NCBI GenBank assembly: GCA_007135015.1 | Contig: SLJS01000289.1 | Span: 1-11,434 of the forward strand | Direction: 5' to 3' | DNA from: Alcanivorax sp. | GTDB taxonomy: Bacteria; Pseudomonadota; Gammaproteobacteria; Pseudomonadales; Alcanivoracaceae | Length of the DNA: 11,434 nucleotides | Part shown: one piece after another, positions 6,206-11,434 of the stretch | Numbering within the stretch: position 1 is the stretch's first letter | How the letters are laid out: the number at the start of each line of letters is the position of its first letter | Made by a program: the position numbers and the translations under genes | The notes under the pieces: generated by a model | The model's database searches: none | What the model was told of the DNA's origin: nothing | The model's input: only the letters and a program-made list of their open reading frames with translations

Positions 6206-6517
6206 ATGGACCCGGATCTGCTGATACTGCTGGTTGCCGCGGCGCTGGTGGTGCTGGCACTGGTCTGGCGGCTGCGCGAGACCGGACCGCGCGGAGTCGA
6301 CGGTGGGCGCAGCCAGCGCGGCAAGGCTCGCAAACGCCATGCCTTCATGAAGACCCCCGAGGCCTGGGCAGGCAGGGCGGAGCTGCTGCTGGACCGCAAG
6401 CGCCCGGACCTGGCCCGGCGACTGCTGGATGATGCCCAGGAGCAGTTCCCCGAAGAGCCCCGCCTGAAAAGGCTCCGCCGGCGCGCGGAAGAGGCGGACG
6501 CCGACAGGAAAGACTGA
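6206..6517 (+). CDS. Small membrane-anchored protein of unknown function
   Basis: This 103-residue product is not recognised. The first 22 residues (DPDLLILLVAAALVVLALVW) form one transmembrane helix. A basic linker follows (RSQRGKARKRHAF), then a helical cytoplasmic part with alternating arginine and acidic residues. The stretch WAGRAELLLDRKRPDLARRL and its continuation LDDAQEQFPEEPRLKRLRRR look like one or two TPR-like helix pairs, suggesting a protein-interaction role, but this is only pattern-based. The ATG is well supported by AAGGAG seven bases upstream, and coding bias matches the neighbours. It precedes yciA by 92 bases, with a possible separate promoter between. Confidence 0.75.
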   Translation: MDPDLLILLVAAALVVLALVWRLRETGPRGVDGGRSQRGKARKRHAFMKTPEAWAGRAELLLDRKRPDLARRLLDDAQEQFPEEPRLKRLRRRAEEADADRKD

Positions 6518-6564
6518 GGCGCACCGGCACCCGTGACCGCGGTGGCGGGAACACCGGCCCCTCG

Positions 6565-6573
6565 TGCTATCCT
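6565..6573 (+). promoter_or_regulatory. Possible extended -10 promoter for yciA
   Basis: TGCTATCCT provides an extended TG motif and a -10 box TATCCT (four of six) about 37 bases before the yciA ATG. No good -35 box is seen at the expected distance, so this is a weak call. Confidence 0.3.
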
Positions 6574-6609
6574 TTGCGCCCTCCGACGAACAGGCAATCA
6601 GGGAACAGC

Positions 6610-7005
6610 ATGGCAAAAGACCCGGCAGAGGAAGAACCCCGCCCGCGCGGTGAACTGTCGATCCAGACCATCGCCATGCCGGCAGATGCCAACTGGAACG
6701 GCGACATCTTCGGCGGCTGGCTGGTCTCGCAGATGGACCTGGCCGGCGCGGTCTGCGCCCGCGGCGAAGCACGGGGGCGGGTGGCCACGGTGGCCATCGA
6801 CTCCATGGCCTTTCTCCGCCCCGTGCCCATCGGCGCCGTGGTGAGCTGCTACGCGGAGCTGCTGGACGTGGGCCGCAGCTCCCTGCGCATATGCGTGGAG
6901 GTGTGGATCCGCGCCATGGGCGATGAAGCCAAGGTCACCGAAGGCACCTTTACCTTCGTGGCGATCGACGACGAGGGCCGCACCCGGCCGGTTCCACGCG
7001 AATAG
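6610..7005 (+). CDS. yciA: Acyl-CoA thioesterase, YciA type
   Basis: YciA is a hotdog-fold enzyme that hydrolyses short- and medium-chain acyl-CoA in the cytoplasm as an oligomer. The 131-residue product matches E. coli YciA (132) almost end to end. GELSIQTIAMPADANWNGDI at 14-33 leads into FGGWLVSQMDLAG (34-46), the catalytic region with the helix-start aspartates. VATVAIDSMAFLRPVPIGAV and the strand SLRICVEVWI follow, and the C-terminus PVPRE resembles the family end. The frame can be opened at a TTG (6574), but that precedes the predicted transcription start; the ATG at 6610 gives the family length, with GGGA upstream. It lies 87 bases before metX on the same strand, with a possible imperfect hairpin (GGAAGGGC at 7037-7044 and GTGCCTTCC at 7061-7069) between. 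Confidence 0.93.
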   Translation: MAKDPAEEEPRPRGELSIQTIAMPADANWNGDIFGGWLVSQMDLAGAVCARGEARGRVATVAIDSMAFLRPVPIGAVVSCYAELLDVGRSSLRICVEVWIRAMGDEAKVTEGTFTFVAIDDEGRTRPVPRE

Positions 7006-7092
7006 CCCTCGAGCCGCCGTCTCGCCCGCTTGCCACGGAAGGGCCTGCCTGCTACGTTTCGTGCCTTCCCCGCGCCGGATCTGCAACACACG

Positions 7093-8250
7093 ATGCCCGA
7101 GAATCTGCCATCCAGTTCGGTGGGGCTGGTCCGCCCCGCCGTCATGCACTTCGACGAGCCCCTGGAGCTGGAGTGCCGGCGGGTACTGCCGAAATATGAC
7201 CTGGTCTATGAAACCTACGGCACCCTGAACGCGGACCGCTCCAATGCCGTGCTGATCTGTCACGCGCTGTCCGGACACCACCATGCGGCGGGCTACCACA
7301 GCATGGAGGACAAGCGACCCGGCTGGTGGGACACCTGCATCGGCCCCGGCAAGCCCATCGACACCAACCACTTCTTCGTGGTCTCGGTAAACACCCTGGG
7401 CGGCTGCCACGGCTCCACCGGCCCGGCCACCACCAATCCGGAGACCGGCCAGCCCTGGGGGCCGGATTTTCCCATGGTCACGGTCCGCGACTGGGTCACC
7501 AGTCAGGCCCGGCTGGCTGACCGGCTGGGCATCGATAAATGGGCGGCGGTCATCGGCGGCAGCCTGGGCGGCATGCAGGCAATGCAATGGTCCACCCAGT
7601 ACCCGGAGCGTCTGGCCCATGCGGTGGTCATCGCCGGCGCGCCCAAGCTCTCGGCCCAGAACATCGCCTTCAACGAGGTGGCCCGCCAGGCCATCCTCAG
7701 CGACCCGAACTTCCACGGCGGGCACTACTACCTGCACGACACCTATCCCCGCCAGGGGCTGATCCTGGCGCGAATGGTGGGCCACATCACCTACCTGAGC
7801 GAAGACGCCATGCGGGCCAAGTTCGGCCGCGACCTGCGCTCCGGGCGGTTCCACTTCGGCTTTGACGTCGAGTTCCAGGTGGAAAGCTACCTGCGCTACC
7901 AGGGCGAGACCTTCTCTCGCAATTTCGACGCGAATACCTATCTGCTGATGACCAAGGCGCTGGACTATTTCGACCCGGCCCGGGAGCACGGCGACTCACT
8001 GGAAGAAGCCCTGGCTCCGGCCCAGTGCCGCTTTCTGGTGGCCTCGTTCAACTCCGACTGGCGCTTTCCGCCGGAACGCTCCCGCGAGATCGTCAATGCT
8101 CTGGTCGCCCGCGGCACCGACGTGAGCTACGGCGAGATCGAGACCGACAAGGGCCACGACGCCTTTCTGCTGCACATCCCGGAATACATGCGCCTGTTCA
8201 GCGCCTACATGGGCCGGGTGGCCGAGGAGGTGGGAAATGGTCCGGCCTGA
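7093..8250 (+). CDS. metX: Homoserine O-acyltransferase (succinyl- or acetyl-)
   Basis: MetX acylates homoserine, the entry step of methionine synthesis. It is an alpha/beta hydrolase of 385 residues, the usual length. The oxyanion and substrate segment NAVLICHALSGHHHAAGYHS is at 51-70, and GPGKPIDTNHFFVVSVNTLG at 84-103. The nucleophile S157 sits in GGSLGGMQAMQW (155-166). The other triad members are D322 in SDWRFPPERS and H355 in KGHDAFLL. Gammaproteobacterial MetX proteins of this type often use succinyl-CoA (MetXS) instead of acetyl-CoA; sequence alone does not settle this here. The frame extends to a TTG at 7030, but the ATG at 7093 matches the Pseudomonas N-terminus. It overlaps metW by 14 bases. 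Confidence 0.95.
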   Translation: MPENLPSSSVGLVRPAVMHFDEPLELECRRVLPKYDLVYETYGTLNADRSNAVLICHALSGHHHAAGYHSMEDKRPGWWDTCIGPGKPIDTNHFFVVSVNTLGGCHGSTGPATTNPETGQPWGPDFPMVTVRDWVTSQARLADRLGIDKWAAVIGGSLGGMQAMQWSTQYPERLAHAVVIAGAPKLSAQNIAFNEVARQAILSDPNFHGGHYYLHDTYPRQGLILARMVGHITYLSEDAMRAKFGRDLRSGRFHFGFDVEFQVESYLRYQGETFSRNFDANTYLLMTKALDYFDPAREHGDSLEEALAPAQCRFLVASFNSDWRFPPERSREIVNALVARGTDVSYGEIETDKGHDAFLLHIPEYMRLFSAYMGRVAEEVGNGPA

Positions 8251-8830
8251 TCTGGAAATCATCCGCGAACGCATCCCCCGCGGCGCCCGGGTACTGGACC
8301 TGGGCTGCGGCGACGGCACCCTGCTGGCCAACCTGCGCGACACCCTGGACGTGCGCGGCTACGGCCTGGAGATCGATCCGGAGAATCTGGCCACCGCCGT
8401 GGAAAAGGGCGTCAACGTCATCAAACAGGACATCGACGAGGGGCTCGGCAATATCGCCGACAACCGCTTCGACATGGTGGTCATGAGCCAGGCGCTGCAG
8501 GCGGTCCAGCACCCCGAGCGGGTGCTCGCTGAAATGCTGCGCGTGGCCGGCGAGGCCATTATCACCTTCCCGAATTTCGGCCACTGGCGGGTACGCAGCT
8601 ATCTGCTGTTTCGCGGACGCATGCCCCGCTCGCCACTGATGCCCTACAGATGGTACGACTCGCCGAATATTCACCTGTGCACCGTGCACGATTTCGAGCA
8701 ACTCTGCCGGGAACAGGGCTACCGGATCCTGGAGCGCGAACTGATGGACCGTCACCACCGCGGCGGCCCGATCACACGGATGATGCCCAACCTGTTCGGC
8801 GAACTGGCGATCTACCGGGTGGCACGATGA
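8237..8830 (+). CDS. metW: Methionine biosynthesis protein MetW
   Basis: MetW is a small class I methyltransferase-like protein that accompanies MetX in many proteobacteria and is needed for full methionine synthesis; some work links it to MetX activity. The 197-residue product has the SAM-binding motif VLDLGCGDGTLL at 19-30, the acidic residue of GYGLEIDPEN that follows the second strand, and FDMVVMSQALQAVQHPERVL. It also has the MetW-type middle TFPNFGHWRVRSYLLFRGRM and MPYRWYDSPNIHLCTVHDFE. Its start lies inside the end of metX, where GAGGAGGT gives a strong ribosome site. Its stop overlaps the rdgB start (ATGA), so metX-metW-rdgB is translated as a coupled set. Confidence 0.94.
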   Translation: MVRPDLEIIRERIPRGARVLDLGCGDGTLLANLRDTLDVRGYGLEIDPENLATAVEKGVNVIKQDIDEGLGNIADNRFDMVVMSQALQAVQHPERVLAEMLRVAGEAIITFPNFGHWRVRSYLLFRGRMPRSPLMPYRWYDSPNIHLCTVHDFEQLCREQGYRILERELMDRHHRGGPITRMMPNLFGELAIYRVAR

Positions 8831-9432
8831 ACGCAATGAAGGTGGTGCTGGCCTCCGGAAACCCGGGCAAGCTGCGCGAGATGCGCCAGCTGCTCGCACC
8901 TTCGGGCCTGGAAGTGCTCGCCCAGGACCAGCTCGGCGTGCCGGAAGCGGAAGAAACCGGCCTGACCTTCGTGGAAAACGCCCTGATCAAGGCACGCAAC
9001 GCGGCACGCCACAGCGGCCTGCCCGCCATCGCCGACGACTCCGGCATCGAGGTGGACGCCCTGGCAGGCGCCCCCGGCATCCACTCGGCCCGCTTCGCCG
9101 GCCCCGACGCCGAGGATGCCGCCAACAATGCGTTGCTGCTGGAAAAGCTCCGGGATGTGCCGGAATCGGCGCGAACCGCCCGCTATCAGTGCCTGATGGT
9201 GTTCCTGCGCCATGACCGGGACCCGGTTCCGCTGATCTGCCAGGGCAGCTGGGAGGGGATCATTGTTGACACCCCCCGGGGGGAGAACGGCTTCGGCTAT
9301 GACCCTTATTTTTTTGTTCCGGATCAGCACTGTACGGCCGCCGAACTGCCCCCGGAGGACAAGAACCGGCTCAGCCACCGCGGCCAGGCATTGCGGGCGC
9401 TGGCCGAAAAAATCAACCTTCCACGGAACTGA
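8827..9432 (+). CDS. rdgB: dITP/XTP pyrophosphatase
   Basis: RdgB hydrolyses inosine, deoxyinosine and xanthosine triphosphates to monophosphates, keeping damaged purines out of DNA and RNA. The 201-residue product agrees with E. coli RdgB (197) throughout. The nucleotide-binding start KVVLASGNPGKLREM is at 5-19, EETGLTFVENALIKARNAA at 42-60, and the metal and catalytic aspartates are in AIADDSG (67-73). GFGYDPYFFVP at 155-165 and SHRGQAL at 183-189 complete the family set. The ATG at 8827 overlaps the metW stop; a second ATG three codons later is an alternative. The homopolymer of seven T at 9309-9315 is in frame. It is the last gene of the metXW run; no terminator is seen after it. Confidence 0.95.
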   Translation: MNAMKVVLASGNPGKLREMRQLLAPSGLEVLAQDQLGVPEAEETGLTFVENALIKARNAARHSGLPAIADDSGIEVDALAGAPGIHSARFAGPDAEDAANNALLLEKLRDVPESARTARYQCLMVFLRHDRDPVPLICQGSWEGIIVDTPRGENGFGYDPYFFVPDQHCTAAELPPEDKNRLSHRGQALRALAEKINLPRN

Positions 9433-9443
9433 GAACCTGAGCA

Positions 9444-9474
9444 TTGTCGAAGGCCTACGGGACAGTGCTAGATT
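9444..9474 (+). promoter_or_regulatory. Predicted promoter of the acidic lipoprotein gene
   Basis: TTGTCG (9444-9449) and an extended -10 TGCTAGATT (9466-9474) are 19 bases apart. The -10 box TAGATT matches consensus at four of six positions and carries the TGn extension, which can make up for a long spacer. Transcription would start near 9481. Confidence 0.45.
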
Positions 9475-9479
9475 GTCCC
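9459..9479. promoter_or_regulatory. Operator-like dyad over the -10 region
   Basis: GGGACA (9459-9464) and TGTCCC (9474-9479) form a perfect 6-base inverted repeat with a 9-base spacer containing most of the predicted -10 box. The geometry fits a dimeric repressor site, but no regulator is identified. Confidence 0.4.
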
Positions 9480-9535
9480 TTCAACCATGGGGGGTTTTGC
9501 CCGCATTACGGCTTTTTGAACAAGAGGAGGTTTGC

Positions 9536-9766
9536 ATGAACACTTTCATCCGTTCGCTATTCCTGGTGATCGCCACGATTTTCACGCTTGCGAGCGTGGC
9601 GGGCTGCGGGGATCCGGAACCGATTGATCCGGCTGAGGAATTCGGTGACCAGCCTGGTGCCGAAGATGATCAATTCGACATGGGCGACGACGCCCCGGGC
9701 ATGGACCCGGCCGAAGAGCCGGAAATGGAGTGGGATGAGGAAGGCGACTTCGGCGACGACTACTGA
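9536..9766 (+). CDS. Small, highly acidic lipoprotein of unknown function
   Basis: This 76-residue product starts with a signal peptide (MNTFIRSLFLVIATIFTLAS) and a lipobox VAGC (21-24), with cysteine 24 as the lipidation site. The next residue is glycine, not aspartate, so sorting to the outer membrane is expected. The 52 residues after the cysteine contain 23 aspartates or glutamates and no lysine or arginine. DPAEE occurs twice (31-35 and 57-61). The tail could bind cations, or suit a saline habitat. AGAGGAGG lies six bases before the ATG, a very strong ribosome site. It has its own promoter and a terminator, so it is monocistronic. The name is unknown; no enzyme motif is seen. Confidence 0.85.
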   Translation: MNTFIRSLFLVIATIFTLASVAGCGDPEPIDPAEEFGDQPGAEDDQFDMGDDAPGMDPAEEPEMEWDEEGDFGDDY

Positions 9767-9794
9767 AGTACGGGGTAATCCCGACTTCCCACTC

Positions 9795-9826
9795 GGCGGG
9801 CGGCTTCGGCCGCCCGCCTTTGTTTT
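9795..9826 (+). terminator. Rho-independent terminator of the acidic lipoprotein gene
   Basis: GGCGGGCGGC (9795-9804) and GCCGCCCGCC (9809-9818) form a perfect 10-base stem closed by a TTCG tetraloop and followed by TTTGTTTT (9819-9826). It begins 28 bases after the lipoprotein stop. Confidence 0.95.
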
Positions 9827-9988
9827 GCCCCCGTGAACATTACGCCAGCCGGCTGACGAAGATCACCGGTGACGGCACAATGGCGGTCCAACCCCCCGCA
9901 AACGCTCGCGGAAGGACCCGGGCTCCCGGAACCTGCAACAGAGCCCTGCCCGGTCGCGGAGGGATCGCCACAGGGAGCAGCCATCGCC

Positions 9989-11011
9989 GTGCACAGCGCT
10001 TTCCGCCCCGCCAGCCTGCTGACCTCGCCCCACGCCCAGACTCTCTGGGGACCGCTGGTGCGCCGGCTCCCGGAACTTCCGGACCGCCGCGCCGAGCGAA
10101 TGCCGCTGGACGACGGCGACCACCTCTGGCTCCATCACGCTGGCCCCGCACCACAGCCCGGCAAGGCCCGTGTGGTGATCCTGCACGGCCTGTCCGGCTG
10201 CGAGGACTCCCATTACGCCCGGGGCCTGCAGGCCCGTCTGGCTGACCGGGCGATCGCTTCGGTGGTGGTCTGCGCCCGGGGCACCGGCGGACGTCCCAAT
10301 GACCGCGCCCGCACCTACCACTCCGGCGAAACCGGGGACCCGGCCCGGGCGCTGGATTTCCTGTACCGCCAATGCCCGGAATCGCCGCTGCTGGTGGCGG
10401 GTTTTTCCCTGGGCGGCAGCCAGCTGCTGAACCTGCTGGCCGACCGGGAACCGGCCGGGGTGGCCGCCGCCGTGGCCGTGTCGGTGCCCCTGCGGCTCGC
10501 CCGCTGTTCCGACCGGCTCAACCGGGGCATCTCGCGCCTGTACCGCAACCACCTGATCCGCCAGCTGGTCTCCGGCCTGGAACAGAAGAAGGAACACCTG
10601 CACCGGGTGGCCCCGGAGGAGGCCGCACGGCTGGAGGCACTGGGCGACCTCTCGACTATCCGGACCTTCCGGGACTTCGACAACCGGGTAGTGGCGCCGC
10701 TGCACGGCTTCCGCGACGCCGATGACTACTACAGCCGCTGCAGCGCCGGGCCGAAACTGGCTCGCATCCGCACGCCAACCCTGCTGCTCCACGCCCTGGA
10801 CGACCCCTTCATGGTCCCGGAGGTGGTTCCCCCGCGCCGGGAAATAAGCGAGGCCGTACAGCCGGAGATCAGCCGCCACGGCGGGCATGTGGGGTTCGTC
10901 ACCGGCTCCCCGATCAGCCCCCTGTACTGGCTCGAGGAACGGATCCCCGCATTCTTCTCGCCCTGGCTGGACGCGGAAGACCCCGCAAGCCTGCCCGCCA
11001 GTGCGAGATAG
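9989..11011 (+). CDS. yheT: YheT-family alpha/beta hydrolase
   Basis: A serine hydrolase of the COG0429/YheT family; the natural substrate is not known. From the GTG at 9989 it has 340 residues, the same as E. coli YheT. The N-terminal family segment SPHAQTLWGPLVRRLPE is followed by VVILHGLSGCEDSHYARGLQ, ARGTGGRPNDRARTYHSGET and the nucleophile elbow AGFSLGGSQ, with the serine near residue 140. The acid is in HALDDPFMV (about 271-272), and the histidine near residue 300 is in RHGGHVGF. RDADDYYSRCSA precedes the acid, as in the family. The frame is open to a GTG at 9869, adding 40 proline-rich residues not typical of the family; AGGGAG at 9972-9977 supports the inner start. It is transcribed away from the upstream terminator, so it needs its own promoter, which I cannot place. 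Confidence 0.88.
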   Translation: MHSAFRPASLLTSPHAQTLWGPLVRRLPELPDRRAERMPLDDGDHLWLHHAGPAPQPGKARVVILHGLSGCEDSHYARGLQARLADRAIASVVVCARGTGGRPNDRARTYHSGETGDPARALDFLYRQCPESPLLVAGFSLGGSQLLNLLADREPAGVAAAVAVSVPLRLARCSDRLNRGISRLYRNHLIRQLVSGLEQKKEHLHRVAPEEAARLEALGDLSTIRTFRDFDNRVVAPLHGFRDADDYYSRCSAGPKLARIRTPTLLLHALDDPFMVPEVVPPRREISEAVQPEISRHGGHVGFVTGSPISPLYWLEERIPAFFSPWLDAEDPASLPASAR

Positions 11012-11117
11012 TCGCCGGGCGGGCAGGGAAGAAGGTTCCGGAAAGGCTTTCTCGTATTCACCCCTCCCTGACCCTCTCCACCAGGTGGGTATCGAAAATT
11101 GGGGGGGGCTGATCGGG

Positions 11118-11222
11118 TCGGAACTCTTCTGCTTGTGGGAGCGGGGCTTGCACCGCGAACCTTCCAGAGCGGTGGGAGGCCTTCGCGGTCCGAGGCCCGC
11201 TCCCACAGGTGCCATGAGACCC
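11118..11222. repeat. REP/BIME-type palindromic element, copy 2 (inverted relative to copy 1)
   Basis: The core at 11135-11206 starts GTGGGAGCGGG and ends CCCGCTCCCAC. Its reverse complement aligns with 5965-6067 over its whole length, with about ten mismatches and a two-base indel by eye. The homology includes flanking GGGTCT and GTTCCGA segments outside the palindrome. The preceding part of this gene-free region, 11012-11117, holds only an eight-G run (11101-11108). Confidence 0.85.
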
Positions 11223-11254
11223 CGCACTTGTAAGCTCCCTCCCTGGCGAGGGTA

Positions 11255-11295
11255 TCGCAAAAGGTGCGCTCCTGCAGGCACGGCTTTCGCCGCGA
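11255..11295. repeat. Second REP-like pair centred on CCTGCAGG
   Basis: Around the palindrome CCTGCAGG (11271-11278) lie two outward-reading units. The minus-strand unit is GCAGGAGCGCACC ending in GCGA. The plus-strand unit is GCAGGCACGGC, with CGGC-TTTC-GCCG as stem, also ending in GCGA. This resembles the GTAGGAGCG...GCGA class of gammaproteobacterial REPs and differs from the two long elements. Confidence 0.55.
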
Positions 11296-11304
11296 TCACT
11301 GGTT

Positions 11305-11333
11305 CCGGCCTGTACGGCCGGGTTCCTTTTTTT
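11305..11333 (+). terminator. Possible weak terminator
   Basis: CCGGCC (11305-11310) and GGCCGG (11316-11321) form a 6-base stem with a 5-base loop, followed after five bases by seven T (11327-11333). The gap between stem and T-run makes it weak. It could end transcription from the yheT side or be part of the repeat cluster. Confidence 0.35.
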
Positions 11334-11434
11334 GCTTGTCCCAGTACTGTCCGGGGAAACTGTGCCCGAAACTCTATAACTATTTGTTGCAGAAGTAATT
11401 TTCTGACGTTTTGGGGTGTTACCGACTTCAGCGG
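11334..11434. other. AT-richer tail with no recognised gene
   Basis: No open frame of note is visible. The stretch 11370-11415 is clearly richer in A and T than the rest of the window and contains a TATAAC box (11375-11380) without a matching -35. TTTGCTTGTCCCAG at 11331-11344 loosely resembles the GTGCCTGTCCC repeats at 5876-5950. It may be the upstream region of a gene beyond the window. Confidence 0.4.

Noticed and set aside
5699..6260. Several overlapping minus-strand ORFs across the repeat region
   Set aside because: Their translations are readings of the REP hairpin and the GTGCCTGTCCC repeats, not proteins.
7006..7092. S-adenosylmethionine riboswitch ahead of metX
   Set aside because: The gap is only 87 bases and shows just one imperfect hairpin with a 16- to 20-base loop, with none of the multi-helix architecture expected.
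9869..9988. N-terminal 40-residue extension of the YheT-like hydrolase
   Set aside because: The residues are low-complexity and proline-rich and absent from the family; the inner GTG gives the standard length of 340. An extended form remains possible.

Overview
This window looks like chromosomal DNA from a high-GC gammaproteobacterium, probably of the Pseudomonas/Chromatiales/Ectothiorhodospiraceae type. That is inferred from gene families and layout: a Pseudomonas-like rubredoxin/rubredoxin reductase pair, a ubiC-ubiA pair, metX-metW instead of enterobacterial metA, and proteobacterial YciA, SlyX, RdgB and YheT homologues. REP-type palindromes starting GTGGGAGCGGG also fit this group. No phage, plasmid, insertion-sequence transposase, CRISPR, rRNA or tRNA gene was recognised.

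Layout. (1) 1-1791, minus strand: a probable electron-transfer operon of rubredoxin, NAD(P)H-rubredoxin reductase and an SCP2-like lipid-binding protein that runs off the left edge. (2) 1792-2045: a divergent promoter region. (3) 2046-3484, plus strand: ubiC-ubiA, the first two committed steps of ubiquinone synthesis (chorismate to 4-hydroxybenzoate, then its prenylation). (4) 3500-5802, minus strand: a tight operon of slyX, a glycosyltransferase of the tRNA-queuosine mannosyltransferase (GTDC1/DUF3524) family, and a bile-acid:sodium-symporter/ACR3-superfamily permease. It converges on ubiA with only a 15-base gap. (5) 5803-6205: no gene; three short direct repeats followed by a REP-type palindromic element. 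(6) 6206-9432, plus strand: a small membrane-anchored protein, the acyl-CoA thioesterase YciA, then overlapping metX-metW-rdgB. MetX and MetW serve the acylated-homoserine branch of methionine synthesis; RdgB removes non-canonical purine nucleotides. (7) 9433-9826: a monocistronic unit for a tiny, very acidic lipoprotein with its own promoter, a dyad over the -10 region and a textbook terminator. (8) 9989-11011: a YheT-family alpha/beta hydrolase. (9) 11012-11434: no gene; an inverted copy of the REP element from region 5, a second REP-like pair and an AT-richer tail.

Most of the content is conserved housekeeping. I do not see a clear new multi-gene defence or mobile system. The items most worth a second look are the queuosine-mannosyltransferase-like gene in a slyX operon, the two near-identical inverted REP elements about 5 kb apart, and the acidic lipoprotein unit with its operator-like dyad.
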